A stretch of DNA of 64,000 nucleotides from Faecalibacterium prausnitzii (GCF_003287405.1 NZ_PRLD01000005.1:1-64000), one strand, 5' to 3'; shown: positions 1 to 11,847, counted from the first letter of the stretch. Notes: a model not told the origin generated them from the letters alone. Numbers and translations: made by a program.

Positions 1-5
1 AAATC

Positions 6-123
<118 letters not shown>

Positions 124-129
124 TAGAGA

Positions 130-161
130 AACGCTTCAGGAGCTTTCCTGAAGCGTTTTTT
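130..161 (+). terminator. rrn operon terminator
   Basis: An 11-bp stem, AACGCTTCAGG paired with CCTGAAGCGTT, is followed by a T-run. It sits directly behind the 5S gene. Confidence 0.9.
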
Positions 162-245
162 AGTATGTAAAAGATGAAATTGCTACAAATAGAGCAAGAT
201 ATAACTGAAAATTCATATTTTGTTAAAATACTTTATAGGAATTAG

Positions 246-274
246 TTGCAGCTAAGGGATGCTTATGATACAAT
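246..274 (+). promoter_or_regulatory. sigma-A promoter for the glycosyltransferase gene
   Basis: TTGCAG (246-251), 17 bp, TACAAT (269-274). It lies about 70 bp upstream of the TTG start at 346. Confidence 0.6.
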
Positions 275-345
275 AATAATATGATACTGTGATGAAAAAT
301 GGGATTTGATAGAGATGTATTACAGAACGGAAGGAAGTAGTTACG

Positions 346-1506
346 TTGAAGGTGGCGATGATCGGGCACAAGGATTTTCCAAGTCGCTCGGGCGGTGTAG
401 AGGTCATGGTCGGCGGGCTGGCCAGAAGTCTGGTGGAACGCGGCTATGACGTTACCGTGTATAACCGCGGCTTGGAAAAGCACCATAATGTGTACGATGT
501 GGACGGCGTTCACGCACGGCGGGTATTTACCCTGCAAAAGCCTTCGCTGAATGCCACGATCTACTCCTTTCTGGCTACCTTTGACGCGCTGTTCCGGGGC
601 TACGATGTGATCCATTACCACGCCATCGGACCCAGCGTACCGCTGCTGATCGCTAAACTGTTCGGTAAGCACACCGTATGTACGGTGCACGGTTTGAACT
701 GGAAGGTGGACAAGTGGCGCGGCTTTGCAAGCCGTTACATGAAGCTGGGAGAGAGGATCGCCGCAAAATATGCGGATGATCTGGTGGTGCTTTCGGAGAC
801 GGAATGGAACTATTTTTTGCAGAAATATGACCGCGCGTCTATTCTGATCCCCAATGCCATCCGCTTTTATGAAAGGCACGATTGCAGTTTGATCCGGGAA
901 AAATATGGGCTGGAACAGGGAGAGTACATCCTATATGTGGGACGCATCTCGCCGGAAAAGGGCACGATGGATCTGGTGGAGGGCTACCGCAAGGCCAAGA
1001 CAGGGAAAAAGCTTGTGCTGGTCGGCCCGCTGGACGACAGCGAATATTGCAGGACAGTACAGCAGCAGGCACAAAATGACCCCAATATCATCATGACAGA
1101 CTATGTGGTGGGCGACCCGCTGAAGGAGCTTTACAGCAACTGCGGACTGTTTGTTCTGCCCAGCCACACCGAGGGACTTTCCCTTTCTTTGCTGGAGGCG
1201 CTGTCCATCGGTGCACGGTGTCTGGTGAGCGATATCCCTGAGAATACGGTCGTGGCCGACATTTATGGTGCGGCCTTTACGCCGGAGGATACGGACGACC
1301 TTGCACGGGCGCTGGAGCGGGAATGCGCACAGGAGTACCCGGACGCAATGCGGCAGCAGCAGATCCAGTACATCCATACAAATTTCGAGTACGAGGTGAT
1401 GCTGGACCGTTACGAGGAGGTCTATCATCATGTGGTGGGCGACCCGCTGAAGGCGATGCCCTCCACCCTGAAAAAAAAGAAAGTGCCGGCAGGCGCAAAA
1501 GCATAA
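346..1506 (+). CDS. GT4-family glycosyltransferase (GT-B fold)
   Basis: A 386-residue retaining glycosyltransferase, probably transferring a sugar to a cell-surface glycan. The N-terminal half resembles the DUF1972/rhamnosyltransferase type (HKDFPSRSGGVEVMV, residues 8-22, the acceptor-side glycine loop). The C-terminal half has the GT4 signature: VGRISPEKG around residue 198 and HTEGLSLSLLEALSIG around 274, the E-x7-E nucleotide-sugar site. The start is TTG, chosen because AAGGAAG (331-337) sits 8 nt upstream. No membrane segment or signal is visible. It is a monocistronic unit between two terminators, so its pathway is unknown; the EPS locus lies about 31 kb away. Confidence 0.85.
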   Translation: MKVAMIGHKDFPSRSGGVEVMVGGLARSLVERGYDVTVYNRGLEKHHNVYDVDGVHARRVFTLQKPSLNATIYSFLATFDALFRGYDVIHYHAIGPSVPLLIAKLFGKHTVCTVHGLNWKVDKWRGFASRYMKLGERIAAKYADDLVVLSETEWNYFLQKYDRASILIPNAIRFYERHDCSLIREKYGLEQGEYILYVGRISPEKGTMDLVEGYRKAKTGKKLVLVGPLDDSEYCRTVQQQAQNDPNIIMTDYVVGDPLKELYSNCGLFVLPSHTEGLSLSLLEALSIGARCLVSDIPENTVVADIYGAAFTPEDTDDLARALERECAQEYPDAMRQQQIQYIHTNFEYEVMLDRYEEVYHHVVGDPLKAMPSTLKKKKVPAGAKA

Positions 1507-1511
1507 GCAAA

Positions 1512-1555
1512 GAACGCCCCGGAAACGTTTGAAAGCGTTTCCGGGGCGTTTTTTC
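1512..1555. terminator. bidirectional terminator between GT4 gene and cls
   Basis: A 15-bp perfect stem, AACGCCCCGGAAACG (1513-1527) with its complement at 1536-1550, is followed by TTTTTTCG. The two flanking genes converge on it, although the minus-strand T-run is weaker. Confidence 0.85.
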
Positions 1556-1557
1556 GT

Positions 1558-3174
1558 TTAGATCAGCGGGGCGATGAACTTGAGTACCATGCCCACCAGA
1601 TGCAGCAGTTTTTTGCCCTGCCAGACGCTCTGGCGGGTAGGCTCTACTGTGCGGCACTGTGCCAGCGTATCCTGAAAATCAGCTTCAATACGGGGCAGGC
1701 AGTCCACGCCGCGCATCCAGACCGCGTTTTCAAAGTGGTGGTACAAGCTGCGGTAATCCAGATTGATGGTGCCCACGACCGCCTCCTGCCCGTCCATGAT
1801 CATCACCTTGGCGTGGGTGAAGCCGGGCACCCACTCGCTGATCTTTACACCAGAGGACAGCAGTGGCAGGTAATGGGTCTTAGCCAGCGCATAAGCAAAC
1901 CACTTGTCCGGCTTGCCGGGTAAAATCAGGTGCACATCCACGCCGCGCTCTGCGGCAAAGCGCAGGGCGGTCTCCAGCTCGCCGTCCAGAATGAGGTAGG
2001 GCGTGATGATATGTACGCTGCGCCGGGCGCGGTTGAGCAGGTCGATGTACACCATCTCGCCCACCCGCTCGCCATCCAGCGGGCAGTCGCCGTAGGGGAT
2101 GACAAAGCCGTTGGCCTGCGTTTCCGGGATGGGGCGGGTGAGGAACTGCGCGAACTCCGGCTCACGCTGGATGCTCCACATCTGCAAAAACAGGGCGGTC
2201 ATGGTGCGCACGCCCTCGCCCTCCAGCATGACGGCGGCGTCCTTCCAGCGGCCATATTTTTCAACGTGGTTGATGTACTCGTCGGCCAGATTCACGCCGC
2301 CGGTAAAGCCTACACGGCCATCCACGACAAGGATCTTGCGGTGGTCGCGGTAGTTGTAGTGGGTGGAAACAAAGGGTGTGACCGGCGCAAATACCTTGCA
2401 CCGGATACCCAGCGCCTCCAGCCGTCTGGGGTAGTCCCGGGGCAGGGTGGAGAACTCGCAGGTGCCGTCATACATTACCCGCACATCCACGCCCTGCGCG
2501 GCCTTGCGTGCCAAAATTTCCAGAATGCGCCCCCACATCAGGCCCTCGTCGATGATGAAGTATTCCAGAAAAATGTACTGGGTGGCGCTTTCCAGCTGGG
2601 GCAGCAGCGCAGCAAACTTGGCTTCTCCGCTGGGGAAATAGGTCACCTGCGTGTTTTCGTACACCGGGAAGCCGCCGCCCCGTCCGCGCAGATACTGCGC
2701 CAGAGAGGCCGCGCCGGGGCAGTCGGCATCCAGCGCCTTGCCCGTCTTTTTGTTCTGCGGCAGTTGACTGCGGGTCTGCCCCTCCAGCTCCAGCAGGCGC
2801 TTTTTGAGCATCCGGTGGCCAACATCCTCCTTGGTGTACCAGAACAGCAGCACGCCCAGCACCGGGGCAAGCGCCGTGACCACCAGCCACGGGATGCGCA
2901 CGCTGTTGTTCATATCCTGATTGAGCAGGTAGACCATCATGACCGCGGTGACCAGCAAGGTGCCGCCCAAGTAGTGGGGCAGCAGGTTACTGAACCAGCG
3001 CATCAGGCTGAAGAGCGCCCCGAATTGCAGCACCAGCAGTACCAGCACCAGCCCAAAGCGGCTGAAGATGGCATGGATGAGCCCTTTCTGGCCTTTACGG
3101 AGCAGACGGATGCCGCCGTCCTCAAATACCCGGACCTTGCTTCTCATGGTGTGCTGCAATGTTTCTTTTGACAT
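1558..3174 (-). CDS. cls: cardiolipin synthase (phospholipase D family)
   Basis: Condenses two phosphatidylglycerols to cardiolipin at the membrane. The 538-residue protein starts MSKETLQ at 3174, behind AAGGACGG. The frame is open further upstream, but that would overlap udk and has no ribosome site. Three hydrophobic stretches lie in the first 130 residues (PLDc_N-type anchor). Two HKD motifs follow: HRKILVVDGRVGFTGG mid-protein and HAKVMIMDGQEAVVGTIN near the C terminus, each H-x-K-x4-D. Length and two-HKD layout match bacterial ClsA-type enzymes. It is transcribed away from udk. Confidence 0.93.
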   Translation of the reverse strand: MSKETLQHTMRSKVRVFEDGGIRLLRKGQKGLIHAIFSRFGLVLVLLVLQFGALFSLMRWFSNLLPHYLGGTLLVTAVMMVYLLNQDMNNSVRIPWLVVTALAPVLGVLLFWYTKEDVGHRMLKKRLLELEGQTRSQLPQNKKTGKALDADCPGAASLAQYLRGRGGGFPVYENTQVTYFPSGEAKFAALLPQLESATQYIFLEYFIIDEGLMWGRILEILARKAAQGVDVRVMYDGTCEFSTLPRDYPRRLEALGIRCKVFAPVTPFVSTHYNYRDHRKILVVDGRVGFTGGVNLADEYINHVEKYGRWKDAAVMLEGEGVRTMTALFLQMWSIQREPEFAQFLTRPIPETQANGFVIPYGDCPLDGERVGEMVYIDLLNRARRSVHIITPYLILDGELETALRFAAERGVDVHLILPGKPDKWFAYALAKTHYLPLLSSGVKISEWVPGFTHAKVMIMDGQEAVVGTINLDYRSLYHHFENAVWMRGVDCLPRIEADFQDTLAQCRTVEPTRQSVWQGKKLLHLVGMVLKFIAPLI

Positions 3175-3379
3175 TTTGACCGTCCTTTTTTTGGAATGTG
3201 TCGGAGGATAGCCTGCAAACCCTGTCCAAATGACACATTTTGTGCTATGATAAAAGGGAAGAACTGCTGCCGGGCGGCAACAGCCCCGGGGCAGCAGAAT
3301 ATATACAAATCTATTATAATCCATTCCGACCGGTTTTTCCACAGAAACCGGCAGATTTTGTACAGAAGGAGTTTGCATC

Positions 3380-4009
3380 ATGAACAACCTGATCATTGGC
3401 ATCGCGGGCGGCTCGGGCAGCGGCAAGACCACCCTTGCGCTGCGGCTGAAGGAGCGCTTTGGAGAGGATGAGGTGCGGCTGATCTCCCACGACAGCTACT
3501 ACAAGCGCCACGATGAGCTGCCCTTTGAAGAGCGCTGCAAGCTGAATTACGACCACCCGGACGCCTTCGACAACGCATTGCTCATCTACCATTTGCAGGA
3601 GCTGAAGGCCGGACGCGCCATCGACTGCCCGGTGTACGATTACTCCAACCACAACCGTAGCAACGAGGTGCAGCACATCGAGCCCGCCCCGGTGCTGATC
3701 GTGGAGGGCATTCTGCCCTTTGTAGAGCCGGAGCTGTGCGCCCTGTTCGACTACAAGATCTTTGTGGATACGGACGCGGACGAGCGCATCCTGCGGCGCA
3801 TCCTGCGGGACGTAAAGGAGCGCGGGCGCAGCCTGGACAGCGTGATCGACCAGTACCTGACCACGGTCAAGCCGATGCACGAAGCCTTTGTAGAGCCCAG
3901 CAAGCGCAACGCGGACATCATTGTGCCCAACGGCGGCGAGAACAGCACCGCCGTGGAGATGCTGGCGCACCACATCCGCACCCTGATCGAGAAGGCGAAC
4001 CGGGGGTAA
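3380..4009 (+). CDS. udk: uridine kinase
   Basis: Phosphorylates uridine or cytidine for pyrimidine salvage. The 209-residue protein has a Walker A loop, GGSGSGKTT, at residues 10-18, the HDSYYKRHDELPFEER substrate segment after residue 36, and NYDHPDAFD around residue 55, all typical of Udk. It starts at ATG behind AGAAGGAG (3364-3371). The related phosphoribulokinase/CoaA group shares the fold, but the HDSYY and YDHP motifs favour uridine kinase. It is divergent from cls. Confidence 0.92.
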   Translation: MNNLIIGIAGGSGSGKTTLALRLKERFGEDEVRLISHDSYYKRHDELPFEERCKLNYDHPDAFDNALLIYHLQELKAGRAIDCPVYDYSNHNRSNEVQHIEPAPVLIVEGILPFVEPELCALFDYKIFVDTDADERILRRILRDVKERGRSLDSVIDQYLTTVKPMHEAFVEPSKRNADIIVPNGGENSTAVEMLAHHIRTLIEKANRG

Positions 4010-4327
4010 AACGATTTGGAATGCGCGCCGCGAGGGCAGGAGGATACAGCCAAGAGACGTTCTCTTTTGACACCAAAAGAAAACCAGAAAAGTGCGTGCT
4101 CCGTGGGGAAAGTTTCTGCTTGCTTTCAGCGCGCAAAGACGCTCCGCTGGGCCAGAGGCAGGGAGGGGTGTTCCGACTCCCCCCTCCCTACCTCTGGACT
4201 CCACCCACCCCGCAACGGGCCAAGGGCTGCACGCCCTTGACAATCCTAAAGAAGAAGTCGAAGCACAAAAAAGCTAGAGCTGCGCCAGTCGGCGCTATCG
4301 CTTTAACGCTTTTTTCGCTTCTCCATT
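4010..4327. other. intergenic region without a convincing gene
   Basis: No frame here has a plausible start and recognisable protein. It holds a long imperfect hairpin whose outer arms are CCAGAGG (4152-4158) and CCTCTGG (4191-4197), with an inner GGGAGGGG/CCCCCTCCC stem. Part of it may be decayed mobile sequence. Confidence 0.4.
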
Positions 4328-4380
4328 TATAGCCCCTCAGTCGCTGCGCGACAGCTCCCCCATGGGGGAGCGGGCACGCC
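4328..4380. repeat. fragment of the GCCCTC-type palindromic (MITE-like) repeat
   Basis: CCCCTCAGTC, a short hairpin GTCGCTGCGCGAC, then CAGCTCCCCC and its complement match, in inverted orientation, one end of the larger repeats at 42306-42500 and 51503-51660. Only one end is present. Confidence 0.55.
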
Positions 4381-4432
4381 CGTAGCGCCGCGCTTTCGCA
4401 GAAAGCGGCGCTGCAAATGCAGTTTGCCGCCA

Positions 4433-4548
4433 CGACCCCTCCCGTGAAAATAGCGTTTGGAGCGGTCCGCAGACCGCGACAAACGCGAAATATAAAATAA
4501 TTATTCCGCTGATGATGCGCAGAGCGAAGCGGAGCGCATTCCCAATCG
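4433..4548 (-). repeat. structured 3'-UTR element, copy A
   Basis: Copy A of the six-copy element, given in the sense of atpC. ATGCGC (from 4534-4539) pairs with its complement at 4515-4520. TCCGCT (from 4528-4533) pairs with 4505-4510, interleaved with the first. After an AT-rich linker comes a hairpin (4453-4486) with 7-bp and 6-bp stems separated by a tandem G-A/A-G mismatch and capped by C(TGCG)G. The tail is ATTTTCACGGG. It lies 62 bp beyond the atpC stop, behind a separate terminator. Confidence 0.75.
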
Positions 4549-4561
4549 TCCATCACAAAAC

Positions 4562-4600
4562 AAAAGGCACCCACAGCCAGTCGGCTGTGGGTGCCTTTTT
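4562..4600 (-). terminator. atp operon terminator
   Basis: A 17-bp perfect stem (4562-4578 with 4583-4599, loop AGTC) ends in a minus-strand T-run. It lies 11 bp past the atpC stop. Confidence 0.9.
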
Positions 4601-4610
4601 GCATACAGGG

Positions 4611-5009
4611 TTAACGGATAGAGGTACGCACCAGCGCACGCTTCAGGCGCGCCTGTGCCAGCTCGTACTCACGGTCGTTCAGGTTCTTGCGGGCAAGGAT
4701 CTCCTCGGCGCGCTTCTTGGAAGCTTCCGCACGCGCCTGATCGATGTCCTCCGCCCATTCCCAAGTGGTAGCCACCAGACGCACGTCCCCGTCCAGCACG
4801 CTGAGCAGGCCGCCCATGCAGGCTGCACGGCGGCGCTGACCGTCGGCATCTACAATGTGCGCCTCGCCCATGCCCAATGCCGTGCAGTAATCGCCGTGCT
4901 TTGCCAGAATGGCGATATCGCCGTCAATGGCGCGGCAGACGATGCGCTCGGCCTGACCTTCAAAGGCGCAGCCGTCCGGCGTGACCACCGTCAGATGAAA
5001 GGTCGTCAT
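4611..5009 (-). CDS. atpC: F1Fo ATP synthase epsilon subunit
   Basis: Central-stalk subunit of F1 that couples rotation and inhibits ATP hydrolysis. Its 132 residues have the N-terminal beta-sandwich (FHLTVVTPDGCAFEGQAE) and the C-terminal helical hairpin (about 85-132, DQARAEASKKRAEEIL). It is the last gene of the operon, 3 bp after atpD. Confidence 0.95.
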   Translation of the reverse strand: MTTFHLTVVTPDGCAFEGQAERIVCRAIDGDIAILAKHGDYCTALGMGEAHIVDADGQRRRAACMGGLLSVLDGDVRLVATTWEWAEDIDQARAEASKKRAEEILARKNLNDREYELAQARLKRALVRTSIR

Positions 5010-5012
5010 GGC

Positions 5013-6410
<1,398 letters not shown>

Positions 6411-6432
6411 CTACAACTCCTTCTTGATAGTC

Positions 6433-7281
6433 TTAGTTCTCCGCGCCGGCCACGATCTCGGTGATCTCCTGCGTGATGGCAGCCTGACGGGCACGGTTAT
6501 AATACAGGTTGAGATGGTCGATCATCTCGCCGGCGTTCTTAGTGGCAGCGTCCATGGCGGTGCGGCGGGCAGCCAGCTCGCTGGCCACGCTCTCGCACAC
6601 AGCACCGTAGACGACACCGGCCACATACTCCGGGATGATCGCGCTGAATACTTCCTCGCTGCTGGGTTTGTACAAGATCTGACTGCGGCGTGCCTCCGCT
6701 TTCTGCTGCTCGGTGGGTTCCATGGCCAGCGGCAGCACCTCGATGGAGACAGCCGTCTGGGTCATCATGGAATCGAACCGGGTGTAGCAGAGCTTTACGG
6801 CGTCAAACTCGCCCTTGCGGTACCCTTCGGTGATCTGGCGCGCCAGCTGGAAGCACTGTCCCACCGAAATATCGGCGGCCAGCAGCACCTCCTGCGTGAA
6901 CAGTTCGGCTTCGTGGTGGACAAAATATTCTGCCGAGCGCTTGCCGATGGGCAGCACCTCCACGTTGCCGCTTTCCTGTGCGGCCAGCTTGAGCACATTG
7001 GCGTTGTAACCGCCGGCAAGGCCGCGGTCACCGGCAATGACCACCAGCAGCGTGCGCTTGATCTCGCTGCGGCGCAGGTAGGGGTTGCGGGCCCGGGGGT
7101 CCGCTGCCGCGATCTCGGTCAGGGTCTTGTACAGCGTTTCAAAATAGGGTCGGCTGTGCTCGACCCGCTCCTTGGCACGGCGCATTTTGGAGGAAGCCAC
7201 CAGCTCCATGGCCTTGGTGATCTGCATGGTGCTCTCTACGCTTTTGATGCGCAGCTTGATGTCCTTCATGGAACCAGCCAT
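6433..7281 (-). CDS. atpG: F1Fo ATP synthase gamma subunit
   Basis: Central rotor shaft of F1, 282 residues. The N-terminal helix motif MKDIKLRIKSVESTMQITKAM and the C-terminal helix NRARQAAITQEITEIVAGA, which insert into the alpha3beta3 ring, are both intact. The central Rossmann-like segment includes VVIAGDRGLAGGYN. It lies 19 bp after atpA. Confidence 0.96.
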   Translation of the reverse strand: MAGSMKDIKLRIKSVESTMQITKAMELVASSKMRRAKERVEHSRPYFETLYKTLTEIAAADPRARNPYLRRSEIKRTLLVVIAGDRGLAGGYNANVLKLAAQESGNVEVLPIGKRSAEYFVHHEAELFTQEVLLAADISVGQCFQLARQITEGYRKGEFDAVKLCYTRFDSMMTQTAVSIEVLPLAMEPTEQQKAEARRSQILYKPSSEEVFSAIIPEYVAGVVYGAVCESVASELAARRTAMDAATKNAGEMIDHLNLYYNRARQAAITQEITEIVAGAEN

Positions 7282-7300
7282 GCGTTACGCCTCCTTCCCT

Positions 7301-8842
7301 TTAATGCGCCTTGACAAAGCTTTCGGTATACCGGGTCAGCACGGTCTTGAGCTGCTCCTCGGTGTCCTTATCCAGATTGCCGGTGGTGCGGATGGTGTCC
7401 ATCACGGCAGCCCCGGCGGCATCGTTGTCCAGATACTCGTACAGGCTCTTCTCGTACTCGGCCACATCCGGCACCTTGACGTTGACAAGGTAGTCGTGAA
7501 TGGTAGCGTACAGAATAGCCACCTGCTTTTCCACAGGCACGGGCGCGGAGCGGTTCTGCTTGAGCACCTCCACGATGCGCTCGCCCTGTGCCAGACGTGC
7601 CTTGGTGTCGGCGTCCAGATCAGAGCCGAACTGCGCAAAGGATTGCAGCTCGCGGTACTGGGAGTAGATCAGCTTCAGGGTACCGGCAACCTTCTTCATG
7701 GCCTTGATCTGGGCGTTGCCGCCGACACGGGACACCGAGATACCGGGGTTGACTGCCGGCATGACGCCGGAGTGGAACAGCTCGGTCTCCAGGAAGATCT
7801 GACCATCGGTGATGGAGATGACGTTGGTGGGGATGTAGGCGGAAACATCGCCCGCCTGCGTCTCGATGATGGGCAGAGCCGTCAGGCTGCCGCCGCCCAG
7901 CTCGTTGGAAAGCTTTGCGGCGCGCTCTAGCAGACGGGAGTGCAGATAGAAAACGTCGCCGGGGTAAGCCTCGCGTCCCGGGGGACGGCGGATCAGCAGC
8001 GACAGGGCGCGGTAAGCCACAGCGTGCTTGGAAAGGTCATCGTAGATGATGAGGACGTGCTTGCCCTGCTGCATGAAGTATTCGCCCATGGCGCAGCCGG
8101 AGTAAGGGGCGATATACTGCAGGGGAGACAGCTCGGAGGCGGTAGCGGACACCACGATGGTGTAGCCCATGGCACCGGCTTCGGTCAGGCTCTGCACAAG
8201 GTTTGCCACGGTAGAGCGCTTCTGACCGATGGCAACGTAAATGCAGATGACGTCCTTGCCCTTCTGGTTGATGATGGTATCGGAAGCGATGGTGGTCTTG
8301 CCGGTCTGGCGGTCACCGATGATCAGCTCGCGCTGACCGCGTCCGATGGGGATCATGGAGTCGATGGCCTTGATACCGGTCTGCAGCGGCTCCTTGACGG
8401 GCTGGCGCTCGATGATGCCGGGCGCGCGGCTCTCGATGGCGCGGTATTCGGTGGTCTCAATGGGGCCTGCGCCGTCGATGGGCTGACCCAGTGCGTTGAC
8501 CACGCGGCCGATCATGGCATCGCCCACCGGCACGGAGACTACCTTGCCGGTGCGCTTGACGATGCTGCCTTCTTTGATGCCGGCATCCGAGCCCAGCAGC
8601 ACGATGGAAACGGTATTTTCCTCAAGGTTCTGGGCCATACCGTATTCGCCGTTGTCAAACTGGAGCAGCTCGCCTGCCATGCACTTTTCCAGACCGCTGG
8701 CCCGGGCGATGCCGTCGCCCACCATAATGACCGTGCCGGTCTCGCTCTGCTCGATGGCATTTTCGTAATGCTTGATCTGCGCACGGATGATCTTGGAGAT
8801 CTCTTCAGGTTTCAGTTGCATCTTTGTTTGTTCACCACTCAA
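7301..8842 (-). CDS. atpA: F1Fo ATP synthase alpha subunit
   Basis: Non-catalytic nucleotide-binding F1 subunit, 513 residues. The P-loop is GDRQTGKTT. The start [16 protein letters not shown] gives the delta-contact N-terminal helix, and [14 protein letters not shown] is the family signature near residue 365. A 69-bp gap separates it from atpH, the largest between F1 genes here. Confidence 0.97.
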   Translation of the reverse strand: MSGEQTKMQLKPEEISKIIRAQIKHYENAIEQSETGTVIMVGDGIARASGLEKCMAGELLQFDNGEYGMAQNLEENTVSIVLLGSDAGIKEGSIVKRTGKVVSVPVGDAMIGRVVNALGQPIDGAGPIETTEYRAIESRAPGIIERQPVKEPLQTGIKAIDSMIPIGRGQRELIIGDRQTGKTTIASDTIINQKGKDVICIYVAIGQKRSTVANLVQSLTEAGAMGYTIVVSATASELSPLQYIAPYSGCAMGEYFMQQGKHVLIIYDDLSKHAVAYRALSLLIRRPPGREAYPGDVFYLHSRLLERAAKLSNELGGGSLTALPIIETQAGDVSAYIPTNVISITDGQIFLETELFHSGVMPAVNPGISVSRVGGNAQIKAMKKVAGTLKLIYSQYRELQSFAQFGSDLDADTKARLAQGERIVEVLKQNRSAPVPVEKQVAILYATIHDYLVNVKVPDVAEYEKSLYEYLDNDAAGAAVMDTIRTTGNLDKDTEEQLKTVLTRYTESFVKAH

Positions 8843-8911
8843 TTCATAATAGTCATTTCGGGTGGAAATTCGTTCTGTGCTCTGCCCCGTTTGTAAAGGG
8901 CAGGGAAAAAG

Positions 8912-9451
8912 TTACAAAGTGACCGCCGCAATATCCCGGCGCAGGGAGGCAAGACGGTTCTGGACGGTGCCGTCCAGCTCGGTGCCCTCGATATCCAGCC
9001 GGATACCGCCCAGCACCTTGGCATCCACCTTGGTTTTAAGGTCGATGGTCTTGCCGGTCAGGCTTTCCAGCTTGGCGTGCAACGCCGCGCGCTGCTGCTC
9101 TGTCAGCGGGACAGCCGAGATGGCCGTAGCTTCCAGAATGCCGTGCGCCTGATTGTAGCGGATGCGGTAAGCCCGTGCGCAGCCGGACAGCTCCCGCAGG
9201 GTGCCCTTTTCGCACAGGATCTTTAAAAAGTTCAGCACATAGAGGTGGACCTGCCCGCGCAGGGCTTCGTCCAGCAGGCCGCAGCGCTCCTTTTTGGGGA
9301 TGCTGGGGGTGCTGAGCAGCCGCAGGTAGTCCGGGTTTTGCTTGAGAAGCTGTTGCACCTCGTCAAGCTCGCCCAGAATGCGGGTCTCCAGCCCTTCCTC
9401 TGCCGCCAGATCGTACAGACTGCCGCCGTACATCTTTGCAGTTTCGGTCAT
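8912..9451 (-). CDS. atpH: F1Fo ATP synthase delta subunit
   Basis: Peripheral-stalk subunit linking F1 alpha to the b dimer, 179 residues, all-helical N-terminal domain (MYGGSLYDLAAEEGLETRI) and the C-terminal signature GGIRLDIEGTELDGTVQNRL. Its start overlaps the atpF stop by 4 bp (ATGA), so translation is probably coupled. Confidence 0.94.
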   Translation of the reverse strand: MTETAKMYGGSLYDLAAEEGLETRILGELDEVQQLLKQNPDYLRLLSTPSIPKKERCGLLDEALRGQVHLYVLNFLKILCEKGTLRELSGCARAYRIRYNQAHGILEATAISAVPLTEQQRAALHAKLESLTGKTIDLKTKVDAKVLGGIRLDIEGTELDGTVQNRLASLRRDIAAVTL

Positions 9452-9954
9452 GATGCTTCACCCACGTTTTTGATAAATTCGTCGATCAGGTCCTTGTGGT
9501 CCTTCTCACTGATCTCGCGCTCCACCACCTTGGATGCGATCTCCATGGCGATGCCGCCGATCTCGTCCTTGACCTCGTTCACGGCCTTCTTACGCTCCTG
9601 CGCAATGTCAGCTTCGGCCTTCTGCTTCAGCGCAGCGGCCTGTGCGCGGGCTTCGCCCACGATCTCTTCCGAGCGGGCGGTGGCGGTCTTTTGCGCCGCA
9701 GCTACGATCTGGTTGGCTTCGGTGCGGGCGTTCTGCAGGTTCTGCTCGTACTCCGCCTTCATGGCTTCGGCTTCGGTGCGCAGCTTCTGTGCATCTGCGA
9801 TCTCGCTGTCGGCCTTGGCCTTGCGGTCGGCGATCACCTGTTTGATCGGCTTCAGCAGGAACTTTTTGAAGATGACCAGCTGGATCATCAGGTTGCAGAT
9901 CTGGGCCAGAAAGGTCCAGCCATCCAGCGTGATCAACGCCTGATACAGTTCCAT
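9448..9954 (-). CDS. atpF: F1Fo ATP synthase b subunit
   Basis: Peripheral stalk, 168 residues: one N-terminal membrane helix (LAQICNLMIQLVIFKKFLL, about 16-35) followed by a long charged coiled coil rich in Ala, Glu and Lys. It lies between atpE and atpH and overlaps atpH by 4 bp. Confidence 0.94.
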   Translation of the reverse strand: MELYQALITLDGWTFLAQICNLMIQLVIFKKFLLKPIKQVIADRKAKADSEIADAQKLRTEAEAMKAEYEQNLQNARTEANQIVAAAQKTATARSEEIVGEARAQAAALKQKAEADIAQERKKAVNEVKDEIGGIAMEIASKVVEREISEKDHKDLIDEFIKNVGEAS

Positions 9955-9991
9955 AAGCGTCTCCTTTCGTTATTATTTCGGATCGGGAGGC

Positions 9992-11067
<1,076 letters not shown>

Positions 11068-11571
11068 TTATTCTTGTTCACCCCCTTCGTCACGGGGCTG
11101 CACCGCAGACGCCTTGGCGGGGGCGGGGTCATCTTCCACAGAGATGTCCACCGGCTCCTGCGGGGGTGTGAGCGGCTTGTACTTCCCGGTTATCTGGAGA
11201 TAATAGATCGTAACTCTGGGGAACAGCAGCGGCAGAACGCCTGCAAACGCCTGGAAACAGGGAGCCGCAATGGCTATGATGATCCACAGCGCCTGCAGCA
11301 GCATCCTTGTATTATAGGATATCTGCAGCTGCGCTTTACGCTTTTTTTCGTCCGGCTCGTCAATGACCTTCTGCACCACAAAGCAGATGCCGGCAAAGTT
11401 GCCGATAGCCACCAGCGCACCGATGATGCCGCCCAGCAGCACCCGGTAGTCAAAGACTACCCAGCCCACCAGATGCAGCGCTGCAAACACCACCCACATC
11501 ACGGCGGTGCATAAGGACACGCCGCAGGCGATGCGCAGCAGCTCCTTTTTGGATTCCGGCTGCAATTTCAT
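11068..11571 (-). CDS. atpI: AtpI-like ATP synthase assembly protein
   Basis: A 167-residue membrane protein with about four hydrophobic segments (residues 14-35, 38-60, 80-97, 104-122), a position and topology typical of AtpI, which helps c-ring assembly. Sequence similarity to characterised AtpI cannot be judged strongly by eye; the call rests on topology and place between atpZ and atpB. The C-terminal 35 residues are Pro/Glu-rich and hydrophilic. Confidence 0.7.
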   Translation of the reverse strand: MKLQPESKKELLRIACGVSLCTAVMWVVFAALHLVGWVVFDYRVLLGGIIGALVAIGNFAGICFVVQKVIDEPDEKKRKAQLQISYNTRMLLQALWIIIAIAAPCFQAFAGVLPLLFPRVTIYYLQITGKYKPLTPPQEPVDISVEDDPAPAKASAVQPRDEGGEQE

Positions 11572-11586
11572 AAAAACGGACCTCCA

Positions 11587-11847
11587 TTACTGGTGGGAGT
11601 TAAAGCCCACCCGATGATTTTTTTCGTGTTTGGAGCGCTCCAGCCGTTCCTTGCAGAACACCCAGAAGTTCTGCGCCCCGGCGGCAAGCCCCAGCCCCAC
11701 AGCGGGCAAAAACAGCCATTCCGGCCAGCCCCAGTGCTCCACAGCCCACCAGCATCCGGCAAGGCAGAGCACCAGCGGCAGCAGCATATTCAGCCCCAGC
11801 TGGGTCAGCCAGACCAGATCTTCCAAAGCCTTGTACCAGCCCTTCAA
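11587..11847 (-). CDS. AtpZ-like F0 accessory protein
   Basis: First gene of the atp operon, 86 residues. The GWYKALEDLVWLTQLGLNML segment, then a second membrane helix and a charged tail, fit the AtpZ family (small two-helix partner of AtpI, linked to Mg2+/Ca2+ uptake in other firmicutes). The frame is open up to 12141, but I place the start at TTG 11847, behind AAAGGAG (about 11 nt upstream). The promoter at 11941-11969 lies inside the longer frame, which argues against the longer version. Confidence 0.7.
   Translation of the reverse strand: MKGWYKALEDLVWLTQLGLNMLLPLVLCLAGCWWAVEHWGWPEWLFLPAVGLGLAAGAQNFWVFCKERLERSKHEKNHRVGFNSHQ

Noticed and set aside
1558-3432. Longer cls with 86 extra N-terminal residues
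   Set aside because: The extension overlaps udk, has no ribosome site and reads as non-membrane, low-similarity sequence.
4505-4539. Possible hammerhead ribozyme, because copy A contains CTGATGA
   Set aside because: The other copies read CTGAATA and CTGAAAA there and lack the GAAA core and stem order of a hammerhead.
4433-4548. Interpretation of the dispersed element as an HDV-like ribozyme
   Set aside because: HDV-like ribozymes are known in Faecalibacterium, but the required nested double pseudoknot order (P1-P2-P3-P1'-P4-P2') is not present; only two interleaved helices and one separate hairpin exist.
6760-6790. tRNA-like GAATCGAACCGGGTG
   Set aside because: It lies inside atpG in the correct frame and no cloverleaf can be drawn around it. 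No tRNA genes were found in the window.
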